From JANQQZ01 sp039187315 (GTDB lineage: Bacteria; Planctomycetota; Phycisphaerae; Phycisphaerales; UBA1924): 64,000 nucleotides of DNA. The notes under the pieces are model-generated. The model was not told where the DNA came from. It saw only the letters and a list, made by a program, of their open reading frames with translations, and searched no databases. The stretch covers positions 39,188 through 103,187 of the forward strand of contig JBCCZQ010000001.1 of the NCBI GenBank assembly GCA_039187315.1, read 5' to 3'. Positions 1 through 8,317 of the stretch are shown one piece after another. Made by a program: the position numbers and the translations under genes. Within the stretch, counting starts at the first letter, position 1. Each line of letters starts with the position of its first letter.

Positions 1-513
1 ATGCCGCTGGTCAAGGAGATCGACGGCGAGAAGGTGCAGACCGACGAGATCGACTGGCTCGAATCCGGCGTGGAGGTCATCGCCCGCCCGCCCGGAAAGG
101 AACCCCGCTCGATCAACCAGCTCTCCGGCGGCGAGAAGACCATGACCGCCGTGGCGCTGCTGCTCTCGATCTTCCAGAGCAAGCCCAGCTGCTTCTGCGT
201 GCTCGACGAGGTCGACGCCGCCCTCGACGACGCGAACGTCGAGCGGTACACCAACGTCGTCCGCAGCTTCACCGACCGGTCGCACTTCATTGTCATCACG
301 CACAACAAGCGGACGATGCAGGCCGCCGACCGGCTCTACGGCGTGACCATGCAGGAACGCGGCGTCTCCAAGCGCGTTACCGTCAAGGTCGACGAGGTGC
401 TCGAAGACGGCAAGCTCAAGGCCTCCGCCGCGAACAAGCACGAATCGGAGCCGAGCCTGCGCGGCGCTCTGGCAACGATGCGCGAGCAAGACACGTCGCC
501 CGTCGAGGCCTGA
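1..513 (+). CDS. smc: Chromosome segregation protein SMC, C-terminal part (cut by window start)
   Basis: This is the last 170 residues of SMC, the ATPase that compacts and segregates chromosomes as a dimer with ScpA/ScpB. The sequence shows the C-terminal half of the ABC head: the signature LSGGEKTMTA near residue 42, Walker B plus catalytic Glu in FCVLDEVDAALDD near residue 67, and the H-loop in VITHNKRTM near residue 99. The block DEVDAALDDANVERY followed by GVTMQERGVSK is typical of SMC rather than RecN or Rad50. The first in-window ATG is almost certainly internal, since the hinge, coiled coils and N-terminal head must lie upstream. A 30-residue charged tail follows the head. Confidence 0.93.
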   Translation: MPLVKEIDGEKVQTDEIDWLESGVEVIARPPGKEPRSINQLSGGEKTMTAVALLLSIFQSKPSCFCVLDEVDAALDDANVERYTNVVRSFTDRSHFIVITHNKRTMQAADRLYGVTMQERGVSKRVTVKVDEVLEDGKLKASAANKHESEPSLRGALATMREQDTSPVEA

Positions 514-519
514 CGCGCG

Positions 520-1464
520 TCAGCCGAGTTCGACCCTGCCGACCAGGTCCGCAACGCACGACTCGCCCTGAGCCGCCACCCATTTGGCGAGGTCGCGGTT
601 CAGTCGGATCGGTGCACGCGGGTTCGCGAACAGAGCCGTGCCGACCTGGCACGCGGAGGCGCCGGCGAGGATCAGCTCCGCCGCGTCGTCCCAGGCCGAC
701 ACGCCGCCCACGCCGACGATCGGCACCTCGGGCAGCGCCCGGTGCACGAGGTGTACGAGCCGCACCGCGATCGGGTGGACCGCCGGTCCGGACAGCCCGC
801 CGGTGACATTCGAGAGCACCGGCCGACGCGCATTGACGTCGATGGCCATCGCAGGCACCGTATTGGCGATGGTCAGGCCGTCGGCCCCCGCCTCGACCGC
901 GGCCTGCGCGACCTCGACGATCCCGGGCTGCCCCACCGCGATCGGGCTGAGCTTGACCAGCAGCCTGGTTCGCGCAAGCACCCCCCGCACGGCTGCCACC
1001 AGACCGCGCAGCGCCTCCGGGTCCACGCCGAACTCTGTCCCCCCGTGGACGTTCGGACACGACACGTTGAGCTCGACGGCCGGCAGCGCTTCCACCGCGT
1101 CCATCCGCTCGGCGACGGCGGCATAGTCGTCGGCCGCGTTGCCCGCGATCGACCCGATGACGGTCGTCGGCACGCGACCGAGCCTCGGCGCGACCTCATC
1201 CACGAACCGCTCGATCCCTGGGTTCGCCAGCCCGATCGCGTTGAGCATCCCCGCCTTGCTCGGCACAATCCGCCAAGTCTCGTTGCCCGGGCGCGGCTCA
1301 CGCGTGATCGACTTGGTCACCACCGCCCCGATCTCGCTCAGGTCGAACGCGTCTCGAAGCTCGTCGGCGTACCCCGCTGTGCCCGCGGCGAGCACGATCG
1401 GCGAGGCGAGCTCGAGCCCAGCAACCGTGGTCGACAGGCGGGTTTGGCGGAGGGGATCCGGCAT
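520..1464 (-). CDS. pyrD: Dihydroorotate dehydrogenase, class 1B-like
   Basis: The enzyme oxidises dihydroorotate to orotate in pyrimidine synthesis. At 314 residues it fits the class 1 family. It has the FMN-barrel start SPIVLAAGTAGY (21-32), the FMN-contacting Lys in VVTKSI (about 51), and the active-site loop LNVSCPNVHGG (132-142), with Cys136 as the catalytic base of class 1 enzymes. The C-terminal IVGVGGVSAWDDAAELILAGASACQVGTAL holds the FMN phosphate site. Class 1B enzymes normally work with the electron-transfer subunit PyrK, and no pyrK is seen here. The ATG start matches the family; the reading frame stays open upstream, but that part overlaps the divergent gene. The gene is convergent with smc, leaving only 6 bases between the stops. 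Confidence 0.92.
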   Translation of the reverse strand: MPDPLRQTRLSTTVAGLELASPIVLAAGTAGYADELRDAFDLSEIGAVVTKSITREPRPGNETWRIVPSKAGMLNAIGLANPGIERFVDEVAPRLGRVPTTVIGSIAGNAADDYAAVAERMDAVEALPAVELNVSCPNVHGGTEFGVDPEALRGLVAAVRGVLARTRLLVKLSPIAVGQPGIVEVAQAAVEAGADGLTIANTVPAMAIDVNARRPVLSNVTGGLSGPAVHPIAVRLVHLVHRALPEVPIVGVGGVSAWDDAAELILAGASACQVGTALFANPRAPIRLNRDLAKWVAAQGESCVADLVGRVELG

Positions 1465-1524
1465 CGATCGCACGATAGAAGCCGGCGAAGCGTCATAGTG
1501 TTCACCCAGCAGGAAAGGAACCCC

Positions 1525-2160
1525 ATGGACCTCGAGACCCGCATCGCCCAGTTCGAGAAGATGGCCGGCGACGACCCGGACAACGACATGGCCCACTTCT
1601 CGCTCGGCGGGGCCTATCAGCAGGCCGGCCGCTTCGCCGACGCCGCCGAGTGCTACGTCCGCTGCTTCACGATCAACCCGGCGATGAGCAAGGCCTACCA
1701 GCTCGCCGGAGCCGCCCTGATCGCCGACGACCAGACCGAACGTGCCGGCCAGATCCTGCTCGAGGGCTACGTCGCTGCGGGTGAGCGCGGCGACCTGATG
1801 CCCAAGAAGGCCATGGGCGACATGCTCGATCAGCTCGGGCTCGACAAGCCCGAGGTCGAGGAGAAAAAGCCCGAAGCCGCCGACGGCTCCTTCGTCTGCC
1901 GACGCACCGGCAAGCCCGGCACCCAGTTGCCCCGCCCACCTTTCAAGGGCCCCATCGGCGAGTGGATCCACCAGAACATCTCGAAGCAGACCTTCGACGA
2001 CTGGATCGGCCAGGGCACCAAGGTCATCAACGAGCTGCGACTCGACCTCTCACGCGACCAGGACAGCGAGACCTATGACGCCCACATGCGCGAGTTTCTC
2101 GGCATCGATGACATGATGTACCAAGAACTCACGGGGCAGAAGCCGCCCGCCTCGGTCTGA
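1525..2160 (+). CDS. TPR protein fused to a YggX/Fe(II)-trafficking domain
   Basis: This 211-residue protein has two parts. Residues 1-105 carry TPR-like helices (FSLGGAYQQAGRFADAAECYVRCFTINP). Residues 121-195 match the YggX/Iron_traffic family: FVCRRTGKPGTQLPRPPF, then IGEWIHQNISKQTFDDWIGQGTKVINELRLDL, then MREFLGID. In E. coli, YggX is a stand-alone protein of about 90 residues that protects Fe-S clusters from oxidative damage. Its single N-terminal Cys (Cys7) corresponds here to Cys125. A clear ribosome-binding site, AGGAAAGGAA, sits 4 bases before the ATG. The gene diverges from pyrD with a gap of about 60 bases. The domain calls come from pattern recognition; the role of the TPR part is unknown. 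Confidence 0.85.
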   Translation: MDLETRIAQFEKMAGDDPDNDMAHFSLGGAYQQAGRFADAAECYVRCFTINPAMSKAYQLAGAALIADDQTERAGQILLEGYVAAGERGDLMPKKAMGDMLDQLGLDKPEVEEKKPEAADGSFVCRRTGKPGTQLPRPPFKGPIGEWIHQNISKQTFDDWIGQGTKVINELRLDLSRDQDSETYDAHMREFLGIDDMMYQELTGQKPPASV

Positions 2161-2178
2161 GCACTGAGAACAGCACGC

Positions 2179-3150
2179 CTAGGTTCCAAGCATGCCCTGG
2201 CGGCGGAGGGTGCCGAGCAGTAGTTCCTCCAGCGGGGTGTCGGTTGAGACCAGCGTGTGCGTGATGCGCCGAGACCGGCAGAAGTCGCGCAGGCCATCGA
2301 TGTAGCCCTGCACACGTCGGCGGTAGCGCTCAAGAAGCTCCGCCGTGACCGTGATCTCGGCGTCGGGCCCCGACTCGGCATCGCTCAGACGCAGGTCACC
2401 GACGAACCGGTCGCCCTCAGCCGCGGGGTCGATCTCGCCGGGTGACAGCAGCTGCAGCACGGTCGTGTCGAACCCGCCGTGGGCCGTATTCGCGAGCAGG
2501 CCGATCCCCTCTTGGTAGCCCTCGCGCGCGAGGCAGTCGGAGATGAGCACGAATACTCCCTTGCCGGTGCGCTCGCGGGCTGCTCGGCGAAGGGCGGCGG
2601 TCAGTACCGAGCCGCTGGGTGCTTTGGCATCGAGCGACACGGCGCGTTCGAGGCTCTCGAGCAGGAACGCGCTCGCGGCCTGGAGCCGACGGCGCCCTCG
2701 CCCGGGGGCGAGCGATGCGTAGCCCAGGCCCGTCCCGAAGCTGGCCATCCCAACGCGGTTGTTGCCGACCAGCCCAACGTGTGCGAGCGCCATCGCCAGC
2801 CGGTGCGCGTAGATCAGTTTCGAGGGCATCCCGGCGTGCATCGAAGGCGAGGCGTCGACCACGATCGTGACGGCCAGATCCTCCTCTTCGCGGAAGAGCT
2901 TGAGGAAAAGCCTGTCCATGCGGGCGTAGACATTCCAGTCGATGTGGCGCAGGTCGTCTCCCGGCACATAGGTTCGATAGTCGTCGAACTCGACGGACGT
3001 CCCTCGCCGCTTACTGCGGCGCTCGCCCGGCAGGGCCCCCGGGAACATCTTGTGGCTCTTGATGTCCAAACGGTCGAGCCGGCCGGCGAGCTCCGGGGAC
3101 AGCAGCGACTCGCGGTCGGTCGGCACGGGCTCGGTGGATCCGTGGATCAT
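2179..3150 (-). CDS. DUF58 family protein with VWA-like domain
   Basis: This is a 323-residue soluble DUF58 protein. The hallmark block FDDYRTYVPGDDLRHIDWNVYAR (about 55-77) is followed by a von Willebrand A-like fold whose metal site is VVDASPSMH (97-105), a DxSxS motif. Members are usually encoded next to a MoxR AAA+ ATPase and are thought to act in assembly or maturation of large complexes. No moxR lies beside it here, which is unusual. The start is the ATG that gives the family's usual length. The first codons overlap nothing, but the 5' region is divergent to the next coiled-coil gene with only about 64 bases between the starts. Confidence 0.85.
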   Translation of the reverse strand: MIHGSTEPVPTDRESLLSPELAGRLDRLDIKSHKMFPGALPGERRSKRRGTSVEFDDYRTYVPGDDLRHIDWNVYARMDRLFLKLFREEEDLAVTIVVDASPSMHAGMPSKLIYAHRLAMALAHVGLVGNNRVGMASFGTGLGYASLAPGRGRRRLQAASAFLLESLERAVSLDAKAPSGSVLTAALRRAARERTGKGVFVLISDCLAREGYQEGIGLLANTAHGGFDTTVLQLLSPGEIDPAAEGDRFVGDLRLSDAESGPDAEITVTAELLERYRRRVQGYIDGLRDFCRSRRITHTLVSTDTPLEELLLGTLRRQGMLGT

Positions 3151-3214
3151 GCTCGCCGGTACAGTAGACTCGGGAACCCCTTGGTCAGGGGCCCCGCCCG
3201 GATACGGAGACGGC

Positions 3215-4123
3215 ATGCGACATCGAGCAAGCAGCCCCAGCGACACGCGTTGCCTCCTGTGGATCGTCATTGCTACGCTGGCCGCTTCGGCCATCGGAGG
3301 TGCGGCGAAGGCTCAGGAGACCGTGAGCATCCGAGAGCTGATCGCCGAGCGGGATGCTCTGCGCGACCAGCTGTTCGAAGCGACGGCCCGCATCGAGCGT
3401 CTCGAGGCCGAGATCGCCACGCTCCGGAGCGAACGACGCGGGCTTCGCTCGCGGGTGTTCGACGCCGAGCGGGTGCTGACAGCCCTGCGACGGGAGCTCG
3501 GCGGACCCGATGACCCCGTCGAAGATACCCAGCGGGCCGCGGTGCCAGAGGATGCGCTCGCGTCGCCGGCCTCGCTGCTGCGCACGCTCCGTGCGATGTA
3601 CTTCGACGCGATGCGCGGCACACCGGACGGCACCGCCGAGGAACTCGCCGAGTACCGCCAGGCCGTTGCGCTCTGGTGCCGGCTGACCGCGCGATCGCTC
3701 CGCGGCAAGCGGACGTGGCTCGTCGGTTTCGAGGACATGGTCCCCTTGCGCAATGAGCGGGCCGTCGCGCGGCTGACCGTCTACGACGAGCAATCGGGGC
3801 TGCCGATCGGCGAATCCGTCGACATCACCGTCCCCGCGCGGTTCGCTCAGCGCCTGGCGAGCGACCCGAGATTCGACCGCTGGCTGCTCACCGCCGTGGT
3901 CATCGCCAGGCCGGCCTACAGCGACGGGCGCGCCACGCGAGGCGTCTTCGAGTTCCCCCCGTTCATCGGGCCATACGCAGAGTTCGGTTTCGAGCTCGAC
4001 TGGGTTGCCGTTCGCGGCTGGCGTCCGGGCCAGACCGTGCTGACCGAGCCAGACGAAACCTCCGAGACACAAGAATCGGATCATGAAGTCGTGAATCCGG
4101 ACCCATCGCCGGCCGGGGACTGA
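3215..4123 (+). CDS. Secreted/periplasmic coiled-coil protein, function unknown
   Basis: I do not recognise the family of this 302-residue protein. A hydrophobic stretch (LLWIVIATLAASAIGGAAKAQ, roughly 14-34) looks like a signal peptide with a possible cleavage site near AKA-Q. Residues 38-95 form a clear coiled coil (RDALRDQLFEATARIERLEAEIATLRSERRGLRSRV). The remaining 200 residues look like a globular domain (WLVGFEDMVPLRNERAVARLTVYDEQSGLPIGESVDI). The acidic tail ends DPSPAGD. GGAGA lies a few bases before the chosen ATG. The gene diverges from the DUF58 gene, so the two may share a promoter region. An envelope role is an inference from the signal peptide alone. Confidence 0.7.
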   Translation: MRHRASSPSDTRCLLWIVIATLAASAIGGAAKAQETVSIRELIAERDALRDQLFEATARIERLEAEIATLRSERRGLRSRVFDAERVLTALRRELGGPDDPVEDTQRAAVPEDALASPASLLRTLRAMYFDAMRGTPDGTAEELAEYRQAVALWCRLTARSLRGKRTWLVGFEDMVPLRNERAVARLTVYDEQSGLPIGESVDITVPARFAQRLASDPRFDRWLLTAVVIARPAYSDGRATRGVFEFPPFIGPYAEFGFELDWVAVRGWRPGQTVLTEPDETSETQESDHEVVNPDPSPAGD

Positions 4124-4281
4124 CGAACTGGCAGCCGACCGCGCCAACGTGCCCGATCCGACGCATCGGAAAAGGCCCGAAGGCATCCCGCACGATCGTC
4201 CGGCCGAGCGGCAATCGGCACACGCTTTGCCGACGAATGATCCGGTACAGCACCTGTGCACGGACGTGCGGAAAGGCCGAC

Positions 4282-5106
4282 ATGACCCGGTTTGTCAATA
4301 ACGTGAAGACGGTGTTCCTGCTCGGCGGGCTGATGGGCCTGTTCGCGGCGATCGGTGGCATGCTCGGCGAGGGCTACCTGCTCCCGTTCCTGATCATCGG
4401 GCTGATCACCAATTTCGGAGCCTTCTTCTTCAGCGACACGATCGCCATCAAGTCCATGCGAGGCCAAGAGGTGGGTCAGGACGACCCGATCTACCAGATG
4501 GTCGACGAGCTGCGTCAGAAGGCCGGCCTGCCCATGCCGCGGGTCTACGTCTGCCCGCAGCAGGCGCCCAACGCCTTCGCAACCGGACGCAGCCCCAGCA
4601 AGGCCGCCGTTGCAGTAACCTTGGGCGCGATGCAGCTGCTCAACGAGCAGGAAATGCGTGGTGTGATGGCGCACGAGCTGGCGCATATCAAGAACCGAGA
4701 CACGCTGACCTCCACGATCGCCGCAACGATCGCGGGTGTGCTCGCGTTCCTCGCGCAGTGGGGGTTCCTGTTCGCGGGCAACCGTGAGCAGTCGAACCCG
4801 TTCGTCGCGATCGGCGTGCTGATCATCGGTGCCGTGGGCGCAGCGGTGATCAAGGCGATGATCAGCCGAAGCCGCGAGTTCGTCGCCGATGCGGACGGGG
4901 CCTCCATCGCTGGCACGCCAACGGGCCTGATGTCCGCGCTGCAGAAGCTCGAATCGCTCAACCAGCGGATCCCGATGCAGAGCCCGAACCCGGCGCAGAA
5001 CAACCTGTTCATCGTGGAGCCGTTCGCCGGCAAAACGCTCGGGAAGCTGTTCGCGACGCACCCGCCGACCGCGCAGCGGATCGCCAGGCTGCGTGAGCAG
5101 CTCTGA
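4282..5106 (+). CDS. htpX: M48 membrane metalloprotease HtpX
   Basis: HtpX is a zinc-dependent endoprotease that takes part in quality control of inner-membrane proteins. The 274-residue protein has two N-terminal membrane segments (about 9-28 and 33-52). The zinc site HELAHIKNRD starts at residue 131, two further hydrophobic segments lie near 142-160 and 167-187, and the third zinc ligand is in SRSREFVADADGAS. Length and order match the family. GGAAAGG precedes the ATG by about 6 bases. A second M48 protein with a LemA partner is encoded near 44 kb, so the cell has two HtpX-like proteases. Confidence 0.92.
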   Translation: MTRFVNNVKTVFLLGGLMGLFAAIGGMLGEGYLLPFLIIGLITNFGAFFFSDTIAIKSMRGQEVGQDDPIYQMVDELRQKAGLPMPRVYVCPQQAPNAFATGRSPSKAAVAVTLGAMQLLNEQEMRGVMAHELAHIKNRDTLTSTIAATIAGVLAFLAQWGFLFAGNREQSNPFVAIGVLIIGAVGAAVIKAMISRSREFVADADGASIAGTPTGLMSALQKLESLNQRIPMQSPNPAQNNLFIVEPFAGKTLGKLFATHPPTAQRIARLREQL

Positions 5107-5820
5107 TCACGCGGGCCGATCACCGGCCCCGCTCAGGTAGCTTCGGTCGCCGGCGCTCGCCGGTGGGTACACACCCCCGGTCCGACTCCGCAGTACCTTG
5201 CGGAGCTCCAGACGCTGGGCATCGATGGCCTGGGCGAGCAGGTCCGTGCCGCCTTCGCCCTCGATCAGCCCGTGCTCGATCGGCTCGCCGTAGGAGACCG
5301 CGATGCGGCAGCCAAAAAGCCTCGGCAGCTTCCGTGTGCGGGGCCACGCATCGAACGCGCCCTCTATGGCCACGGGCACAACCGGGCACTTGGCCCGGCG
5401 GACGATCATCCGGACACCGTCGCGGCAGGGCTGCATCGCGCCGTCCCAGGATCGCGAGCCCTCCGGAAAGACGACCACGGCCTGGCCGAGCCCGAGCCGC
5501 TCGATCACCGTACGGATCGCGCGGATGTCGCCCGACTGATCCTCAAGCGGGATCGTGTTCAGCCTCGTGATCAGCCAGCCGAGCGGTCCCTTGAACAGGC
5601 TGGCACGTGCGAGAAAATGCGTGCCGCGCGACTTAATGGGCGTGCCGACAAGGGGCGGGTCGAAAAACGAGACGTGGTTGGCCGCCAGCAGGCAGGCGCC
5701 CGAGGCGGGCACGCGTTCGACGCCCTGCACGTGCAGGCGGTAGAAGCCGTGGAAGAACACGTGCAGCATGCCGCGGCAGAATACGAAGAAGCGCGACGTT
5801 CGCCGGCGATGCGTGTTCAC
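5107..5820 (-). CDS. plsC: 1-acyl-sn-glycerol-3-phosphate acyltransferase (PlsC-like)
   Basis: The enzyme transfers an acyl chain to lysophosphatidic acid at the membrane to make phosphatidic acid. The 237-residue protein has the acyltransferase motif NHVSFFD (48-54, an NHx4D catalytic pair) and the substrate-binding motif FPEGSRS (118-124). A hydrophobic N-terminal helix precedes them. Translation appears coupled to cmk: its GTG start overlaps the cmk stop as GTGA. This cmk-plsC pairing is also seen in other bacteria. The exact acyl acceptor cannot be read from sequence. The stop directly abuts the convergent htpX stop. Confidence 0.9.
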   Translation of the reverse strand: MNTHRRRTSRFFVFCRGMLHVFFHGFYRLHVQGVERVPASGACLLAANHVSFFDPPLVGTPIKSRGTHFLARASLFKGPLGWLITRLNTIPLEDQSGDIRAIRTVIERLGLGQAVVVFPEGSRSWDGAMQPCRDGVRMIVRRAKCPVVPVAIEGAFDAWPRTRKLPRLFGCRIAVSYGEPIEHGLIEGEGGTDLLAQAIDAQRLELRKVLRSRTGGVYPPASAGDRSYLSGAGDRPA

Positions 5821-6581
5821 GTCGCGTTGAGCCGTGCGCGGACACGCTGCGCGAGCAGCGCGACGACGGCCTGGAGCGTGAGCGGGCCGGTATCGATCCG
5901 CTCTGCGTCATCCGGGCAGCGGAGCGGGCCGTCGGCACGCGACGAATCCAGGTGATCGCGCCGCTGGATGTCGGCGAGCAACGTATCGATCTCGATCATG
6001 GCATCCGGATCGCGCTCGCGCAGCTGCTCAGCCCGCCGCTGGGCGCGGACACGCGGGTCCGCATCGAGGTAGAACTTGACCGGCGCGTCGGGGAAGACGA
6101 CGCTGCCCTGGTCGCGCCCCTCCGTGACCAGCCGCGGGTGCTGAGCGCCGATGAGCCGCTGCTTACGCACCATGTGCTCGCGGAGGCGGCCGATGCCGGC
6201 GAGCGTGGACACCAGGGCGGTTACATCGGCGTCACGGATACGGCCGTTCATCGGCTTGAACCAGGCCAGCACAGCGGGCGGATCGGTGGACCAGTCGAAG
6301 TGGATGTCTGCGTCGGCGAGAACACTCAGCAGGTGCTCGTGGTCGGCGCAGTCAATGCGGCGATCGATGGCGATCGCTGCCGCAGCGCGGTACATCGCGC
6401 CCGTGTCGAGGAAATCGAGCCCGAGCCGCTTGGCGAGCAGCCGAGCGACGGTGGACTTGCCCGTGCCCGCAGGGCCGTCGATGGTGATGATCAACTCACG
6501 ATCGGGGGGGACCCGCGCATCGGCTGGGTGCTCGGGCGTCGGCTTCTCTTGCTCGCGTGTCACGGTGGTGGCTCGTTCCAC
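5817..6581 (-). CDS. cmk: Cytidylate kinase
   Basis: Cmk phosphorylates CMP and dCMP using ATP. The P-loop DGPAGTGKST (35-44) is the form typical of CMP kinases. It is followed by LDFLDTGAMYRA, the CMP-binding region LVTEGRDQGSVVFPDAPVKFYLDADP, and RAQRRAEQL in the lid. The first 30 residues are a charged extension (EKPTPEHPADARVPPDRE) that is probably disordered. The start is a GTG; later in-frame starts are lacking before the P-loop, so some extension is real. At 254 residues it is slightly longer than the usual 220-230. Confidence 0.92.
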   Translation of the reverse strand: MERATTVTREQEKPTPEHPADARVPPDRELIITIDGPAGTGKSTVARLLAKRLGLDFLDTGAMYRAAAAIAIDRRIDCADHEHLLSVLADADIHFDWSTDPPAVLAWFKPMNGRIRDADVTALVSTLAGIGRLREHMVRKQRLIGAQHPRLVTEGRDQGSVVFPDAPVKFYLDADPRVRAQRRAEQLRERDPDAMIEIDTLLADIQRRDHLDSSRADGPLRCPDDAERIDTGPLTLQAVVALLAQRVRARLNAT

Positions 6582-6621
6582 GGCGTCCCCGCTTGCCTGC
6601 CGGCCGGACCACGGCCGAGCA

Positions 6622-7698
6622 TTACCCCTTGGCGACCTCGATCGCGTGGTCGAGCGCCCACCGGCTCAGGTCCGTGCCCACGACCGGGTCGCCCGTGCCC
6701 GAATACCGAACGGCGAGCGAGCCGTCGAACCCGACCGAGTGCACCGCATCGATCAGCGGCTGCAGGTCATACGGCGAGTGTACCGGAGGATCCTCCTCCG
6801 GCTCGAGGCCCTGTTCATTGAGCACCGCGTTGATCAGGCTCTCGAGCCCACCGCCCGGCCCCCCACTCGGGTCGAGAGCAGCCGCATCCTCGCCTGCCTC
6901 AGCCGCCATGGACGCTTCGAGCTGTTCTTCGTCATCGGCCAGCTCGGCTTCGGTGGGCTCGGCGTCGGTGGGCTCAGCCTCGGCAGGCGGCTGGCGCTGC
7001 TCCGCGTTTTCTGCTTGGGCTCCACGCTTGTTCGCCTGGGGCGCATCGTTGTCCTCCGACGGCTCGGCCGGGGTGAGCTCGACCGTGGTCGCGCAGACCA
7101 CGCTGGCATAGGGCACGAGCTTGCGGAGATAGGCCGCGGGGTCGTCGGCTTGGACAGCCTCGGCGAAATCGGGCAGCGTGCCGACGCGGAAGCCGCCGAC
7201 CTTCTTGATCAGTTCCGTCACGCGTTCAGGCTGCTTAGTCAGGCCCTCGCGCGGCGCGATCAGGATGGACATGTCGAGCTTGTCGGCTGTTTCAACAATC
7301 TGTCGGAATCGATCGGCAGCGAAGTCGACGAAGTCATCCTCATCGGCGCTCTCGACGCCGATGGCGGCCGCGTTGCAGCCGAGCAGGCTGGCGGCGGTGA
7401 GGACCCGTTTGGCGCGGTCGACGCCCTGCCCACCGACCTCGTCGCTCTCGTCGGCCAGCCGGAGCGGTTCGGGCTCGATCAGGAGGAGGCAGGCGCACCG
7501 CTGTTTGTCGGCCGTCTCGCGGAGGGCCTCGAGCGTGCTGCGGGTGGCCCCCTTGAGCAGATCGGTGGTGAGGTTGAGCCCGTTCATGTCGAGCTCTTGC
7601 CGAGCGAATTTGGGCAGGTCGCTGAGCGTCAGCTTCGGCTTGCCGCGAGAGGGGGCCAGGAGGCCGCGGACGGAGGCTGCGTGGAGCGTCAGGAGCAT
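6622..7698 (-). CDS. TIM-barrel protein of the sugar-phosphate isomerase/AP-endonuclease-2 type
   Basis: This protein of about 358 residues resembles the xylose-isomerase-like TIM-barrel superfamily. Visible barrel strands include CACLLLIEPEPL, LGCNAAAIGVES, MSILIAPREG and VGGFRVGTLPDF, and the end reads FDGSLAVRYSGTGDP. A long acidic, Ala/Glu/Pro-rich insertion (about residues 208-275) interrupts the barrel and looks disordered. The usual metal-binding Glu/His set is not obvious, so catalysis is uncertain. Start choice is weak: the ATG used here gives MLLTLHAASVRG, which fits a first strand, but an in-frame ATG 54 bases upstream is also possible. Substrate is unknown. Confidence 0.65.
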   Translation of the reverse strand: MLLTLHAASVRGLLAPSRGKPKLTLSDLPKFARQELDMNGLNLTTDLLKGATRSTLEALRETADKQRCACLLLIEPEPLRLADESDEVGGQGVDRAKRVLTAASLLGCNAAAIGVESADEDDFVDFAADRFRQIVETADKLDMSILIAPREGLTKQPERVTELIKKVGGFRVGTLPDFAEAVQADDPAAYLRKLVPYASVVCATTVELTPAEPSEDNDAPQANKRGAQAENAEQRQPPAEAEPTDAEPTEAELADDEEQLEASMAAEAGEDAAALDPSGGPGGGLESLINAVLNEQGLEPEEDPPVHSPYDLQPLIDAVHSVGFDGSLAVRYSGTGDPVVGTDLSRWALDHAIEVAKG

Positions 7699-7815
7699 CG
7701 ATCGCAGGGTATGCCGGGAGCAGACCCGCGATCCGTGAGGAGACGCTAGCATGTCCGCGATTCCAGGCGCGCCGTCGTGCGCTCGCCGATTTCCGAACGA
7801 CAGGAGACCGGGCTC

Positions 7816-8196
7816 ATGGGCTCACCATCCGACCGCCGCTATGCCGACACGCACGAGTGGCACCGGCTCGACGGCGAGCTGATCGTCATCGGCATCAGCC
7901 AGTTCGCGGTCGATCAGCTGACCGACGTGACGTTCGCCGAACTCAAGCCCGAGGGCACACAGGTCGAGGCCGGAGGCGAGATCGGTGAGGTCGAGAGCGT
8001 CAAGACCTCCAGCGATGTGTACTCCGGCATGGCGGGCGAGATCGTCGAGGTGAACCAACAGGTCGTAGACGACCCGTCGCTCTTGAACTCCGATCCCTAC
8101 GGCGAGGGCTGGCTCATCAAGCTCAAGCCCGGCGACCCGGCCGAGATCGATGGCCTGCTCGATGCGGCGGCGTACGACGAGAAGAACCCTGCCTGA
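7816..8196 (+). CDS. gcvH: Glycine cleavage system H protein
   Basis: GcvH carries the lipoyl arm that shuttles the aminomethyl group between the P, T and L proteins of glycine cleavage. The 126-residue sequence has the usual start RRYADTHEWHRLDG, the lipoylation motif GEVESVKTSSDVYS with Lys63, and the end NSDPYGEGWLIKLKP. AGGAGA lies about 8 bases before the ATG. The other gcv genes are not in the window. H protein may also act in lipoate relay, as in other bacteria. Confidence 0.96.
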   Translation: MGSPSDRRYADTHEWHRLDGELIVIGISQFAVDQLTDVTFAELKPEGTQVEAGGEIGEVESVKTSSDVYSGMAGEIVEVNQQVVDDPSLLNSDPYGEGWLIKLKPGDPAEIDGLLDAAAYDEKNPA

Positions 8197-8317
8197 CTCG
8201 CTGACCGAACCCGTTGGTGGCGTGTCGAGCACGCCTCGCACCGAGCAGGCGGCCTCTCCGGCTGTGCCGCCACGAACGTCTGTGCACGAACCGATTTCGC
8301 AGGAACCGACGACGCCG

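Noticed and set aside
742..1524. Extension of the TPR-YggX frame upstream of its ATG
   Set aside because: This part lies antisense to pyrD, is Arg/His/Pro-rich, and a good ribosome-binding site precedes the internal ATG.
3151..3294. Upstream extension of the DUF58 gene
   Set aside because: It would run through the start of the divergent coiled-coil gene, and the added residues are not like the family N-terminus.
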